Shown: positions 9,274-18,103, counted from the stretch's first letter. The stretch: DNA of 64,000 bases from Paenibacillus sp. FJAT-26967 (GCF_001541095.1 NZ_LMXH01000007.1:72391-136390), one strand, 5' to 3'. Numbers and translations: made by a program. The notes: a model not told the origin generated them from the letters alone.

Positions 9274-10404
9274 ATGAAATTAGGTGTTATCGGGTACGGA
9301 GCCCGGATTCGTCACGTCATCGCAGAAATAATCAGACAGGACCCTGCCTGCCGGGTCACCGCAATAGCCGATATCCGGATGGAATCAATCCGCAGAGAAC
9401 TTAGCAGCAGCGGCCCCACAGACATCCGTTTCTACGAATCGCCAGCCGCCATGCTGGAAGCGGAAGAACTGGATGGTGTTCTCATCGGGACGCGCTGCTC
9501 TTTGCATACGGTCATGGCGCTTCAAGTACTGGCCCGCAGCCTGCCGCTCTATCTGGAAAAGCCGGTTGCCACTACGATGGAAGATTTGCTCCGTCTCAAG
9601 TTGGCCTATGAGTCTTCGCGTTCACCCGTCGTAGTCTCTTTCCCGCTGCGCGTTACTTCTATAGTAAGCGCTGTGAAGGAAATTATCGACTCCGGCAGGA
9701 TCGGAACCGTAGAGCATGTACAAGCCGTCAACAATGTTCCCTACGGATCGGTCTATTACCAGAACTGGTACCGGGACGAAGCCGAAACCGGCGGACTTTT
9801 TCTTCAGAAGGCCACTCATGATTTTGACTATATCAATTATATCCTGGGAATGCGGCCGACTGCCCTGTGTGCCATGACCTCCAAGCAAATCTTCAAAGGC
9901 ACAAAGCCTGCGGGACTGAAATGCACAGTGTGCAGCGACAACAAAACCTGTCCGGAAAGCACCGCTTTCCGGGAAGACCTCCCGCCGGAATGGGAATACT
10001 GCTGCTACGCGGAAGACACAGGCAATGAAGACTCCGGCAGTGCCCTGATCCGTTATGAGAGCGGCATGCACGTCGCGTATTCCCAGAATTTCTTTGCCCG
10101 CAGAGAAGCAGCCGCACGCGGTGCGCGTTTTCTCGGGCATAAGGGGACGGTCGAGTTCGATTTCTATACCCGCCTAGTAAAGGTGATCATGCACCATATA
10201 CCACGGGTAGAGACGATTGAAATCGGAGCCGGTGAAGATCATTTTGGCGGGGACGCCTACTTAGCCCGCAATTTCACTGAGGTTATGCGGGGCGAAGCCG
10301 CCTCTGCCGCTACTTTAGATGAAGGAATCACCAGCGCGCTCCTTTGCCTGAAAGCCAAACATTCCGCGGAAACGGGCACTTTTCAGAACATTTCATTCGA
10401 TTAG
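9274..10404 (+). CDS. Gfo/Idh/MocA-family oxidoreductase
   Basis: 376 aa NAD(P)-dependent sugar or inositol-type dehydrogenase. The N-terminal Rossmann motif is VIGYGARIR. EKPVATTMEDLL carries the conserved catalytic-region Lys-Pro, and the (beta/alpha) substrate domain follows. A Cys cluster (KCTVCSDNKTC, then a CC pair) at about residues 215-250 matches a subset of the family with a metal-like Cys motif. An upstream TTG at 9250 is in frame, but AGGGGG lies 9 bases before the ATG at 9274, which is chosen. It is followed by the acetyl esterase and probably cotranscribed with it. Confidence 0.9.
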   Translation: MKLGVIGYGARIRHVIAEIIRQDPACRVTAIADIRMESIRRELSSSGPTDIRFYESPAAMLEAEELDGVLIGTRCSLHTVMALQVLARSLPLYLEKPVATTMEDLLRLKLAYESSRSPVVVSFPLRVTSIVSAVKEIIDSGRIGTVEHVQAVNNVPYGSVYYQNWYRDEAETGGLFLQKATHDFDYINYILGMRPTALCAMTSKQIFKGTKPAGLKCTVCSDNKTCPESTAFREDLPPEWEYCCYAEDTGNEDSGSALIRYESGMHVAYSQNFFARREAAARGARFLGHKGTVEFDFYTRLVKVIMHHIPRVETIEIGAGEDHFGGDAYLARNFTEVMRGEAASAATLDEGITSALLCLKAKHSAETGTFQNISFD

Positions 10405-10509
10405 GCCGGATCACACTTATTCAATTAAATGGCCCAAGTTGTCTAGTATTTTCCAGACATTGCGAATATAATTGGAATAAATATTCACTACTTACGAAGG
10501 AGTACGAAA

Positions 10510-11466
10510 ATGAACGCCATCCAGAAAAAGATCCACGATCTTCACCACAACAAGCGTCCGCTGACGCTGGAGCCCGAATCCATTGACCGCTTCTGGGATG
10601 AGACACTGGCTAAATTCAAGGACAAGCCCCTAGAAGCCGAAGCCGTTCAGCGGGAAACCTTTATGGCAGGCGTGGACGCCTATCACGTTACCTTTCAGGG
10701 GTATGATGATACTCCGCTCAAAGGATGGTTTCTGGTCCCGTCTTTTCTGCGAAAGGAAACCTATCCCTGCCTCGTTTGTTTCCCCGGTTATACGGCCGAT
10801 AAGGGAATTCCTGAGAGACATGCATCCTGGCTGCTCCAGGGATTCGCGGTTTTTGCGCTGGATGTAAGAGGCCAGGGGGGAGAAACCGGCAACAACCTCG
10901 ACTACGATGCGGGGACAAGTGTAGGCTGGATCACCCAGAATATTCTGGACAAAGAACGCTGCTACTACATGGCGATTACGATTGACGCATTCAAAGCCGT
11001 GGACTGGGTGATGAGCCGCCCCGAAGTCAACAAGGACAAGATCGCCGTCATGGGAGGAAGCCAGGGAGGCGGCCTGTCCCTGATTACAGGCGCGCTTCAT
11101 GACAGCGTCTCCCTGATCATCGCCGACATCCCGAACATGTGCTATCTGGATTACGGCGTGCTCAACTCGGTCGGCTCGCTCAAAGAAGCGGCTGATTACG
11201 TTAAGCGAAGTCCGGACCGGATGAGTACGGTCCTGGATACGCTCGCTCATTTTGATATCATGAATCTGGCTCACCGAATCCAGGTTCCCGTCCGCATGAG
11301 CGCGGGTCTCAAGGACATGGTCTGCTGGCCGGAAACGATCTTCGCCGCCTACAACCGGATCGTCTCGGAGAAGCATATCGACGTGCATCCGTTCTCCGGG
11401 CACGAAGTCAGCGAATGGCAGAAACGGAGCCATATGCGTTATCTGGAGGCATGGAAAGAGAGCTGA
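10510..11466 (+). CDS. CE7-type acetyl xylan esterase / cephalosporin-C deacetylase
   Basis: 318 aa cytoplasmic alpha/beta hydrolase of carbohydrate esterase family 7, which removes acetyl groups from short xylo-oligosaccharides. The nucleophile elbow GGSQGG is near residue 182. The catalytic Asp lies in SAGLKDMVCWPET, the His in FSGHEV near the C-terminus, and RGQGG is the family signature. About 105 bases downstream of the dehydrogenase gene, with its own GAAGGAG box. Together they suggest use of acetylated plant sugars. Confidence 0.92.
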   Translation: MNAIQKKIHDLHHNKRPLTLEPESIDRFWDETLAKFKDKPLEAEAVQRETFMAGVDAYHVTFQGYDDTPLKGWFLVPSFLRKETYPCLVCFPGYTADKGIPERHASWLLQGFAVFALDVRGQGGETGNNLDYDAGTSVGWITQNILDKERCYYMAITIDAFKAVDWVMSRPEVNKDKIAVMGGSQGGGLSLITGALHDSVSLIIADIPNMCYLDYGVLNSVGSLKEAADYVKRSPDRMSTVLDTLAHFDIMNLAHRIQVPVRMSAGLKDMVCWPETIFAAYNRIVSEKHIDVHPFSGHEVSEWQKRSHMRYLEAWKES

Positions 11467-11497
11467 TTCACAGCGCTCCTTAGTTAAAGCAGCACAT

Positions 11498-11546
11498 AAA
11501 AGGACCTTCAAAACCACTCCAAAAGTGGGATTGAAGGTCCTTTTAT
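11498..11546. terminator. Intrinsic terminator after the esterase gene
   Basis: AAAAGGACCTTCAA and TTGAAGGTCCTTTT form a long perfect stem with a T-rich tail. It can serve both convergent genes. Confidence 0.85.
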
Positions 11547-11606
11547 CTTTGCTTATCCATCCGCTGCTGGATTTCCGGCTCTCCATCCGGGGAACCGCAG
11601 CTGTTT

Positions 11607-12176
11607 TTACACGACCTCGCCTCTGCTCTGAAGCGACTCTGTGTACAAGGCAATCTGGTCGACCGTACGAACGAGTTCTCTGGTTAAGATGTCCAGTTTC
11701 TGCAATGCGACTGGTTCAATGGTCCCGCTTCCCGCATCAATCTGAGCTTTATCAATCACAAGCTGATCCGCGAGCACATTCGCATAAACACCACGCAGGA
11801 CGGTACGGAGATTATTCAGCGCATTAATGCCCCCTTTGCCGCCCCCGGCAGCCGCAACGATTACCGATGGTTTTCCTTTGAAATGCGGGAATCCCAGAAA
11901 ATCGAGCGCATTCTTCAAAGATCCGCTGATGCCGCTATGGTACTCCGGTGTACAAATAATAAATCCGTCTGCCTGGTCCGCGTAAGATCTAAGTCTCTGC
12001 ACTTCCAGATGGCTCTCTTCGGATGGGTCTCCCGCATATAAAGGAAGCGTATGAACCGCCACGTCAAAATTCAATACTTCTATAGACGGCCCTTTAAGCA
12101 GGGTACGGATATTCGAGGCAATAACCCCTGTGCTGGATTGTTTTCTTGCACTACCGCTAATAACCAAAATACGCAT
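11607..12176 (-). CDS. NADPH-dependent FMN reductase (azoreductase-type)
   Basis: 189 aa flavodoxin-like enzyme that reduces FMN, quinones or azo compounds with NAD(P)H. The phosphate-binding loop GSARKQSSTG is near residue 8, the flavin-binding TPEYHSGISGSLKNALDFL at about 75-95, and AAAGGGKGG follows. AAGGAGG lies just before the ATG. Divergent from a LysR regulator with a shared palindromic site, so that regulator probably controls it. Confidence 0.92.
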   Translation of the reverse strand: MRILVISGSARKQSSTGVIASNIRTLLKGPSIEVLNFDVAVHTLPLYAGDPSEESHLEVQRLRSYADQADGFIICTPEYHSGISGSLKNALDFLGFPHFKGKPSVIVAAAGGGKGGINALNNLRTVLRGVYANVLADQLVIDKAQIDAGSGTIEPVALQKLDILTRELVRTVDQIALYTESLQSRGEVV

Positions 12177-12291
12177 ATCTATTCCTCCTTGAAATAAGTC
12201 TTTATTTGTAATGCCGAACAGGAAATATTTGCCTTATACCAACAACTATAATAAAATTGAACACAGATTAATAATATCTATTTCGCTATGT

Positions 12292-12315
12292 ATACATATA
12301 CTCCAGTATATGTAT
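12292..12315. promoter_or_regulatory. Perfect palindrome between FMN reductase and LysR genes, candidate operator
   Basis: ATACATATAC (12292-12301) and GTATATGTAT (12306-12315) are perfect inverted arms with a 4-base spacer, containing a T-N11-A LysR-type box. The site ends just before the LysR ribosome binding site, so binding could cause autorepression. Confidence 0.55.
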
Positions 12316-12331
12316 TAGGAAGGTGATTTCT

Positions 12332-13264
12332 ATGGAAATGCTTCAACTCCGTTATTTTCTGACCGTTGCCAGGCTTGAACACATCACCCGGGCAGCGGAG
12401 GAGCTCCGAATTGCGCAGCCTGCGCTTAGCAAAACCATCGCAAGATTGGAGGAGGATCTGGGCACGCCTTTGTTCGACCGTCAAGGCCGGAATATACGCC
12501 TCAATCCTTACGGCCGGGCTTTTCTGGCCAAAACCCAGGCAGCGCTGCAGTTACTGGAAGAAGGCCGCAGAGAAGTGGCGGACATGGCAGGCCTTGAGCA
12601 AGGACGCATTCATCTGGCCCTGACCAACATGGAACAGATCAGAGAACCCTTGAAAGAGTTTCTCTCCAGACACCCGCAAGTTCATTTTCACATTCGTCAA
12701 GCCTCAATGGAGGAGATGGATCAGCTTATCGAAACGAATGAAACGGACTTCTATATGACTGCGATGGCTCTTCACCATCCCGGCATCCGTCAGATGCCTC
12801 TCTTAAAAGAGGAAGTGTACCTCGCTGTGCCACCCGGACATCGTCTGGCTGGTAGAGGGAGTATTAACTTGATCGAAGCCGCTGACGAATCGTTCGTGGG
12901 CTACAAAGAAGGGCATCCGCTGAGAAAAATGAATGACGAGTTTTGCCGCCATGCAGGCTTTGTCCCCAAAGTGGTGTGCGAAGTGGAAGATCCCGCCAGC
13001 ATTGCGGATCTAGTCCGTTCCGGGTTCGGCATCGCGTTCATCGGATCGTGTAGAAGCAGCGAAGATCTGAAGCTTATCAAACTATCCGTCAACAAACCTA
13101 TCTGTCAAAGGACCTTCCATATCGCCTGGCTGGATAACCGTTATTTGTCCAAAGCGGCCATTGCCTTCCGTGAGTTCCTCCTGCAGCATTTTGAGGGTCC
13201 ATCCCGGCAAAGCCTCCGGACAAGTGAAAGCTCATGCTTTCTTGAAACGGGGGCGCTGATCTGA
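12332..13264 (+). CDS. LysR-family transcriptional regulator
   Basis: 310 aa. The N-terminal winged helix-turn-helix is LRYFLTVARLEHITRAAEEL followed by QPALSKTIARLEEDLG; the C-terminal periplasmic-binding-like effector domain runs from about residue 90. The GTG at 12323 is in frame but falls inside the AGGAAGGTGA box, so the ATG at 12332 is the start. It probably regulates the divergent FMN reductase, possibly also the following SDR gene. Confidence 0.93.
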   Translation: MEMLQLRYFLTVARLEHITRAAEELRIAQPALSKTIARLEEDLGTPLFDRQGRNIRLNPYGRAFLAKTQAALQLLEEGRREVADMAGLEQGRIHLALTNMEQIREPLKEFLSRHPQVHFHIRQASMEEMDQLIETNETDFYMTAMALHHPGIRQMPLLKEEVYLAVPPGHRLAGRGSINLIEAADESFVGYKEGHPLRKMNDEFCRHAGFVPKVVCEVEDPASIADLVRSGFGIAFIGSCRSSEDLKLIKLSVNKPICQRTFHIAWLDNRYLSKAAIAFREFLLQHFEGPSRQSLRTSESSCFLETGALI

Positions 13265-13412
13265 TAACAAATCTCCGGCAGCACAGCCTCTCATGAGAAG
13301 ACTTCCCGGGCGGATGACGTCCGGTCCTTTTTAACTGGTTCAGACACCTTGCCCTAAGGGTAATTTCATGAAAGATCAACTGAACTTGCACAGGCTAAAG
13401 GAGGATATCATC

Positions 13413-14204
13413 ATGTCAGATAAACGCTTAGAAGGTAAAGTTGCTGTGGTATCGGGAGGCGGCTCAGGAATCGGTCAAGCATCGGCGATCCGTCTTGCGG
13501 AGCAGGGCGCTAAGGTCGTTATGCTGGACCGGACGCCCGAGAATGCGGAGAAAACCAGACAAACGATCGAGCAAGCGGGCGGCGAGGCCATCGTGATCGA
13601 ATGCGATATTTCGAAACCGGAGACGGTTGAGCAAGGATTCAAGCAGGCGGCCGAGAAGTTCGGACAGATCGATATCGTCTTTGCGAATGCCGGGATCAAC
13701 GGTACCAAAGCCCCCATCGAAACAATCGCAGTGGAGGAATGGGATCAGACGGTTAACATCAACCTGCGCGGTACTTTTGCCACTGTGAAATATGCCATCC
13801 CTTATTTGAAAGACAATGGCGGCAGCATCATCATCACCAGCTCCATCAACGGAAACCGTGTCTTCTCCAATATCGGATTCTCTACGTATGCGTCTACGAA
13901 AGCCGGCCAAGTCGCTTTTATGAAAATGGCCGCTTTGGAGCTCGCACGGTATAAAATCCGCGTCAATGCGATTTGTCCGGGAGCCATCGAGACGAATATT
14001 GATGACAACACGTATCCATCGGATGATTTGAAAGAAGTGGAGATTCCCGTTGAATTCCCTGAAGGCGATCATCCGCTGAGAGACGCTCCCGGCAAGCCGG
14101 AGCAGGTCGCCGATCTGGTGCTGTTCCTTGCGTCGAACGAATCGACTCATATTACCGGTACCGAGATTTATATTGATGGCGCGGAGTCTTTGCTGCGCGG
14201 ATAA
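13413..14204 (+). CDS. SDR-family oxidoreductase (paralogue 2)
   Basis: 263 aa classical SDR with GGGSGIG, NAG, the SSINGN serine and YASTK. Close paralogue of the gene at 7218: KRLxGKVAVV, FATVKYAIP, NRVFSNIGFS, the AICPGAI region and the TGTEIYIDGAESLL end are shared, so the substrate is probably related. AAAGGAGG lies 8 bases before the ATG at 13413; the longer frame from 13368 has no such site. It follows the LysR gene in the same direction after about 150 bases. Confidence 0.9.
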   Translation: MSDKRLEGKVAVVSGGGSGIGQASAIRLAEQGAKVVMLDRTPENAEKTRQTIEQAGGEAIVIECDISKPETVEQGFKQAAEKFGQIDIVFANAGINGTKAPIETIAVEEWDQTVNINLRGTFATVKYAIPYLKDNGGSIIITSSINGNRVFSNIGFSTYASTKAGQVAFMKMAALELARYKIRVNAICPGAIETNIDDNTYPSDDLKEVEIPVEFPEGDHPLRDAPGKPEQVADLVLFLASNESTHITGTEIYIDGAESLLRG

Positions 14205-14214
14205 AGATATGTAG

Positions 14215-14284
14215 AAAGCCCTGTCCGTCTGCGGACACGGCTTTCAGGCTGCACTCCTTATGCGGGAGCGCGGCTTTTTTATTT
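14215..14284 (+). terminator. Tandem hairpins ending the SDR transcript
   Basis: GAAAGCC...GGCTTTC encloses TGTCCG/CGGACA (14215-14245). A second imperfect GC-rich hairpin follows, ending in TTTTTTATTT. The tail overlaps the end of the convergent protease gene. Confidence 0.7.
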
Positions 14285-15394
14285 CTGCGTCTTGGTGCTC
14301 ACCGGACGAATCTGCTTTCGGACTGCTTCCGGTAAAGGCCGGACATAAGCATGGTTGCCTTGGGGAGCAGGCCCTTTACTCCCGCCTGCTTTAAATGTGC
14401 CGCCTGGGGCCGGTGCGGCTACGCGTAATCCGAATGCAGATAAGACACTGGCAATCGGTGTGCTGATCGAGCGGTTTCCGCCGCCTGCGAAGTTCAGCGC
14501 CGCTGCAAATCCGTCCCTCGTAATCCATACGGAGCCCGAATCGCCGCCTTGCGAGACAGGACTGCTGCCCACAATTACCGTCTGGTTGCGGAACAACAGA
14601 GTTGCATTACCGACCTCCCTGTAAGGCCCGACCATCTGGTCTGTCCCGATACTTTCGACGACACCGCTGACAAATCCGGTCGTGCGTCCGGATTTAACCA
14701 AGCTCGTTCCCACGCGGTAGCTGAGCAGATGGCCCCGCAGTGTAATGAGCCGGCCTGAATTAATCAGATATCTCGGATTCAGAAAACTGTTGGTGATAGG
14801 CTGCGCGATAGCAGCGTCCATGAAGTTCACTCCGCCGACACGGAAAGGAACAAACCTCACTGACACACCGATCCGGTCGCTTGCCTGTCCTCCATCCAAA
14901 GGCCCCGGCTGCAGAATATTAGCTGCGAAACGGTTGGCAGCCACAATCACATGATTGTTGCTCAGTACATATAATTGTCCATTTCGGATAGTGATAAGGC
15001 CTCCCGTTCCCGTAATTCCAAGCGAGCCGGTAATCCGGCCGATACTGACTCCTCCCGGAACCGGACGCAGACGACTGCGGAAGAACTCCGCCTTCACCCT
15101 TTTGCGGGGTGCCGCCCTGCGGCGGGATACACTGCCGGATTGAGCCTTGGAATGAGGTTTGAACGGATCGGTGTTAATCAGACGGAAAGGATAGCTCACT
15201 CCCGCCTTTTTTAACATCGTGCTTTTAATTTCAGCCGCTTTAACATTGGGATGCGAATAGACGATAATGGCCGCTCCGCGGTCCGGTTTGTCCGGGTCCG
15301 CATAGCCTACCCCCACTCCATAAATACCAGGTTTGCGCAGCAGAGTGAGTGAAAGCTGGTTTTTGAGCCGCATCGTTTCATAGAAATTCGCCAT
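14279..15394 (-). CDS. Chymotrypsin-fold serine protease-like protein without signal peptide
   Basis: 371 aa. The catalytic triad of the trypsin/chymotrypsin fold can be read in order: His in LSNNHVIV (about residue 149), Asp in MDAAIAQP (about 195) and Ser in SQGGDSGSVW (about 291). A ~100-residue N-terminal region resembling a KxxGVxGVGVGY module precedes it, with an Arg-rich linker. No signal peptide or membrane segment is visible, which is unusual for this fold in Bacillales. GGGGGA lies 7 bases before the ATG. Substrate unknown. Confidence 0.8.
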   Translation of the reverse strand: MANFYETMRLKNQLSLTLLRKPGIYGVGVGYADPDKPDRGAAIIVYSHPNVKAAEIKSTMLKKAGVSYPFRLINTDPFKPHSKAQSGSVSRRRAAPRKRVKAEFFRSRLRPVPGGVSIGRITGSLGITGTGGLITIRNGQLYVLSNNHVIVAANRFAANILQPGPLDGGQASDRIGVSVRFVPFRVGGVNFMDAAIAQPITNSFLNPRYLINSGRLITLRGHLLSYRVGTSLVKSGRTTGFVSGVVESIGTDQMVGPYREVGNATLLFRNQTVIVGSSPVSQGGDSGSVWITRDGFAAALNFAGGGNRSISTPIASVLSAFGLRVAAPAPGGTFKAGGSKGPAPQGNHAYVRPLPEAVRKQIRPVSTKTQK

Positions 15395-15645
15395 GAACAG
15401 TCCCCCTATTCTAGGATGCTATCAATCTATGTCGATTGAACTGAGAGGGAACTAGCTTCCGTCTATGAAGCAGGCTGAAATCGGCTGGAGCCGGGCCCTT
15501 TTCTTGATATAATGCAGTGTCCATACTGACATTGGAGAATATCTGACTGATTTCAGTGCTTTCAGGCAAAGCTACTGACAAATTGAATTGGCAAGTATGG
15601 AAAATAAGCGAGCCCTTAGTCGCATTGCGGTTTAAACAACTCAAC

Positions 15646-16260
15646 TTACAGAATTTTAAATTTGTATTGGAATGCAGGACACCAGTAAAAAGCATCCACA
15701 TTCGGAATCGCCTCATCAAATTCATCTTCCCTTTGAAACCACGGTTTATTAGGATTCAATTCCCTTACCTCCCTAAAGCAAAACCAACTATGACGCAGAT
15801 CTTCTCCACCGTCGGACTTAAAGTCGGACCGTAGGCAGTACGCGCATATGTGAAATTCTACCTGTAACTGATTTCTCAAATCTTGTAAGGCTATCGAGAA
15901 ATCGTTTACCGCCGCCGTATTATAGTGTATCCCCTTGTAATTACACCCTAAACTAAAAGATAGCGTTTCCTCTCCCAAATCATCTGTTGATAAAAATAAC
16001 TTTTCCTCGATAATTATTTTCTCCAACGACGCTTGGTTTGTTCGAATAAATAGGGCATCTTCTAATAGCAACGTAGAGTTTGTTTTCTTCAATAACTTCG
16101 TCATGCAATCGCAGTAATCAATGCCTTCAAAACAAAAGATTTGAGTATTTATCGCGAGATGAAATTTAAACCCATCCTTGTATTCCTGAAATAGTCTTGC
16201 GTCCTCTACCTGCCCATCTGCAAATATGATCTTTCCGCAGCGAGATTTTTCATGATTCAT
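15646..16260 (-). CDS. Hypothetical protein with Cys-containing C-terminal region
   Basis: About 204 aa, not recognised. No signal peptide or membrane span. The N-terminal half is beta-rich and acidic; a CAYCLRSD segment and a further Cys-Phe pair near residue 165 might bind a metal. The in-frame TTG at 16293 lacks a ribosome binding site. The ATG at 16260 has AAGGGA close by, with short spacing, so the start is tentative. AT-rich compared with the protease gene; stand-alone. Confidence 0.6.
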   Translation of the reverse strand: MNHEKSRCGKIIFADGQVEDARLFQEYKDGFKFHLAINTQIFCFEGIDYCDCMTKLLKKTNSTLLLEDALFIRTNQASLEKIIIEEKLFLSTDDLGEETLSFSLGCNYKGIHYNTAAVNDFSIALQDLRNQLQVEFHICAYCLRSDFKSDGGEDLRHSWFCFREVRELNPNKPWFQREDEFDEAIPNVDAFYWCPAFQYKFKIL

Positions 16261-16420
16261 ATTCCCTTCATCCCTATCAATAAAAATAATCAACTATTTT
16301 CGTAACCGTTTGATTTTTTGCAGCTCAGTAGAGTAAGTTTTACTATTAAAAACTGGCTCATAAAAGATTCTATTGTTAAATTTTTTTACTCTCTCCTTAC
16401 TGTTGCCTGTGTTATAAAGG

Positions 16421-17061
16421 TTACGATCTTCTTCTCTTCACAACCAGCAGCACCGTCCCCACAACAAGCACGCCGGCAACTGAAAAGCCTGCATAAGGAT
16501 GCTTTAACAGCCGGTGGTATGCTCCGGTTACAGAAGCGAATGCATTCGTATACCTCAGCCTGCTCATATCATCTTGATAGTCTGCTTCTACTAGCGGCTT
16601 CTCCCCTTGCCCGATTTGCTCCAAGACGGCACTCGCGCCAGACCATTCCGCCGTCAATGAGCAAGTGCTCGTCTGTAAGAACGGCAGTTTGTCATACCGG
16701 TTAGCAAAAACAAGATACTTCCGGCCCACTTCGTATTCATTGCCGCAAGCGTCTGATCCGCCGTAACTCGTGTTTACGATCACCTGATTCTCGGAAATCC
16801 CTTTCCACGCAGCGTGCACCTCAAATAAAACAGCGTTCTTATGCTCAAGAATACCGGCGCTTTCTATAACCTGTTTGCTTACTTCTCTTACTTTTCCCGA
16901 AAACACGGCATCCGATTTTTCCAGCGCTTGAGCGGGGTCCTGTCCTGTTCATATTCGCAGCTGCAACCGTAAGTTCTACCCGGAATAACAACCATCATAG
17001 AGACAAACCCGAATACAGTTAAAAGCAGGAGTAAGGATACTTCTTTAATAGATTTTCTCAT
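16421..17061 (-). pseudogene. Frameshifted secreted CSC-motif (TIMP/NTR-like) membrane protein
   Basis: Two overlapping frames together make one protein. Frame 1 starts at the ATG 17061 (GGAAGG upstream) and gives a signal peptide followed by YGCSCEYEQDRT. Frame 2 continues as AQALEKSDAVFSGKV and runs on through conserved Cys residues to a C-terminal membrane helix and KRRRS tail. The CSC...ALExSDAVFxGKV order is a known arrangement in Firmicutes surface proteins. The break maps to a four-G run at 16934-16937 (plus strand); one extra base there would restore a continuous frame of about 213 codons. Either a real mutation or a homopolymer sequencing error. Confidence 0.75.
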
Positions 17062-17070
17062 ATTAACCAG

Positions 17071-17160
17071 CCTTCCATATCTAGCAGTTCTACCCAATAG
17101 ACGTGTGCCCGTTTCAAAAGTTTCATGGACTTCAAAGGGGTACTGCTAAATACCAGCCGC
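17071..17160 (-). repeat. Leader-like repeat, copy 1
   Basis: About 90 bases directly upstream of the CSC-protein start, strongly similar to 17842-17923. On the minus strand both begin GCGGCTGG and end with TATTGGGTA-AACTGCTAGATATGGAAGG, the last bases being the ribosome binding site. In this copy TAGCAGT and ACTGCTA can pair around the whole element. A 5'-UTR regulatory RNA or a duplicated gene start are both possible; no known riboswitch class was recognised. Confidence 0.55.
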
Positions 17161-17200
17161 GGGCCCCTTGAAAATGACTAGACAAATTCAGCAGATAGAT

Positions 17201-17236
17201 GAAAACACCCGTCCTTTATTAAAACGAGTGTTTTCA
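17201..17236 (-). terminator. Intrinsic terminator of the coiled-coil protein gene
   Basis: GAAAACACCCGT pairs with ACGAGTGTTTTC (one mismatch), 13 bases beyond the stop of the upstream minus-strand gene. Confidence 0.7.
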
Positions 17237-17249
17237 CTTACTAATCTAT

Positions 17250-17744
17250 TTAATTCGCTGGAATATCTAACTCTTTACGTAATTCTTTCACTGTTTTTCC
17301 TGGTTGTTCTTTGTTTAGATATGCCCGTTGTTCTTTTTCATACCTGGCAACTTTCTTCTCCAGCTCTTCAGCTTTCTTCAGATACTGACTATCTTTTGTC
17401 TCTTCCGCCATGTGTTTTAGTTCACTTACCGAATCTTTCATACCAGCTATATAACTTCTAAGTTGATTCGCAAATTCTTCTTCACGATCGGGATCAACAA
17501 TTCGCTCTACTTTTGCCACTTCCTTACCCAAATCTTTGAGCTCTTTACCAGCTTTAACCGTAGCCTCAATTTCTTCTGGTGTTTGATTCGGCATCTCGTT
17601 TAATTTCTTTTTCTTTGATTCAAATTCTGACTTTAACTCATTCAGATTTTTGATGTGATCTACGTCCCCGAAAGCTGCTCCGGCTAGAATACTGCTTCCA
17701 ATAATACCGACAACGATCATGATAACAGTTAATTTATTTTTCAT
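17250..17744 (-). CDS. Exported coiled-coil protein of unknown function
   Basis: 164 aa. A short N-terminal hydrophobic segment (MKNKLTVIMIVVGIIGSSIL) is a signal peptide or anchor. The remainder is highly charged and helical with many Lys/Glu heptad-like runs, so it is probably an extended coiled coil outside the cell. No family recognised. AAGGGGA lies 8 bases before the ATG. The repeated leader element at 17842-17923 lies about 100 bases upstream. Confidence 0.7.
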   Translation of the reverse strand: MKNKLTVIMIVVGIIGSSILAGAAFGDVDHIKNLNELKSEFESKKKKLNEMPNQTPEEIEATVKAGKELKDLGKEVAKVERIVDPDREEEFANQLRSYIAGMKDSVSELKHMAEETKDSQYLKKAEELEKKVARYEKEQRAYLNKEQPGKTVKELRKELDIPAN

Positions 17745-17841
17745 TTTTGGTCCCCTTCATCTAATTTGAAATTAACATGCGGCTTGTTTAACGATATACA
17801 TAGGAAACCGTGCCTTCATCCATTTTTCCCGCATGTACCAC

Positions 17842-17923
17842 CCTTCCATATCTAGCAGTTATACCCAATAGACGTATCCCGGTTGCAAAAGTTTCGAAGG
17901 GATACGCCTAAACACCCAGCCGC
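17842..17923 (-). repeat. Leader-like repeat, copy 2
   Basis: Second copy of the element at 17071-17160, about 10 bases shorter through one internal gap. Here TAGGCGTATCCC and GGGATACGTCTA form a 12-bp hairpin with a TTCGAA-containing loop. After GGAAGG a 20-codon frame (MREKWMKARF...) runs from the ATG at 17832 and stops before the next gene. This looks like a degraded copy of a gene start. Confidence 0.55.
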
Positions 17924-17952
17924 AGCGGGTCCATTCCTGTATCACCACAAAA

Positions 17953-17990
17953 ATGAACAGGCCGCCGGGCATATCCCCGGCAGCCTGTTT
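17953..17990. terminator. Strong GC-rich hairpin, probable terminator of the STM3941-like gene
   Basis: GAACAGGCCGCCGGG pairs with CCCGGCAGCCTGTTTTC with one mismatch. On the minus strand it is followed by a T-rich stretch, downstream of the 18104 stop. Confidence 0.7.
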
Positions 17991-18103
17991 TCATTCTTTT
18001 GATCCTAACCTAACGCTTAAATCGCTTTCTCTTGAATTCTCTATCTGGTTATCCGGAATCAGCATCCGTAAGTCCATACAGCAACAACCAGCCGCAGCAG
18101 CTC

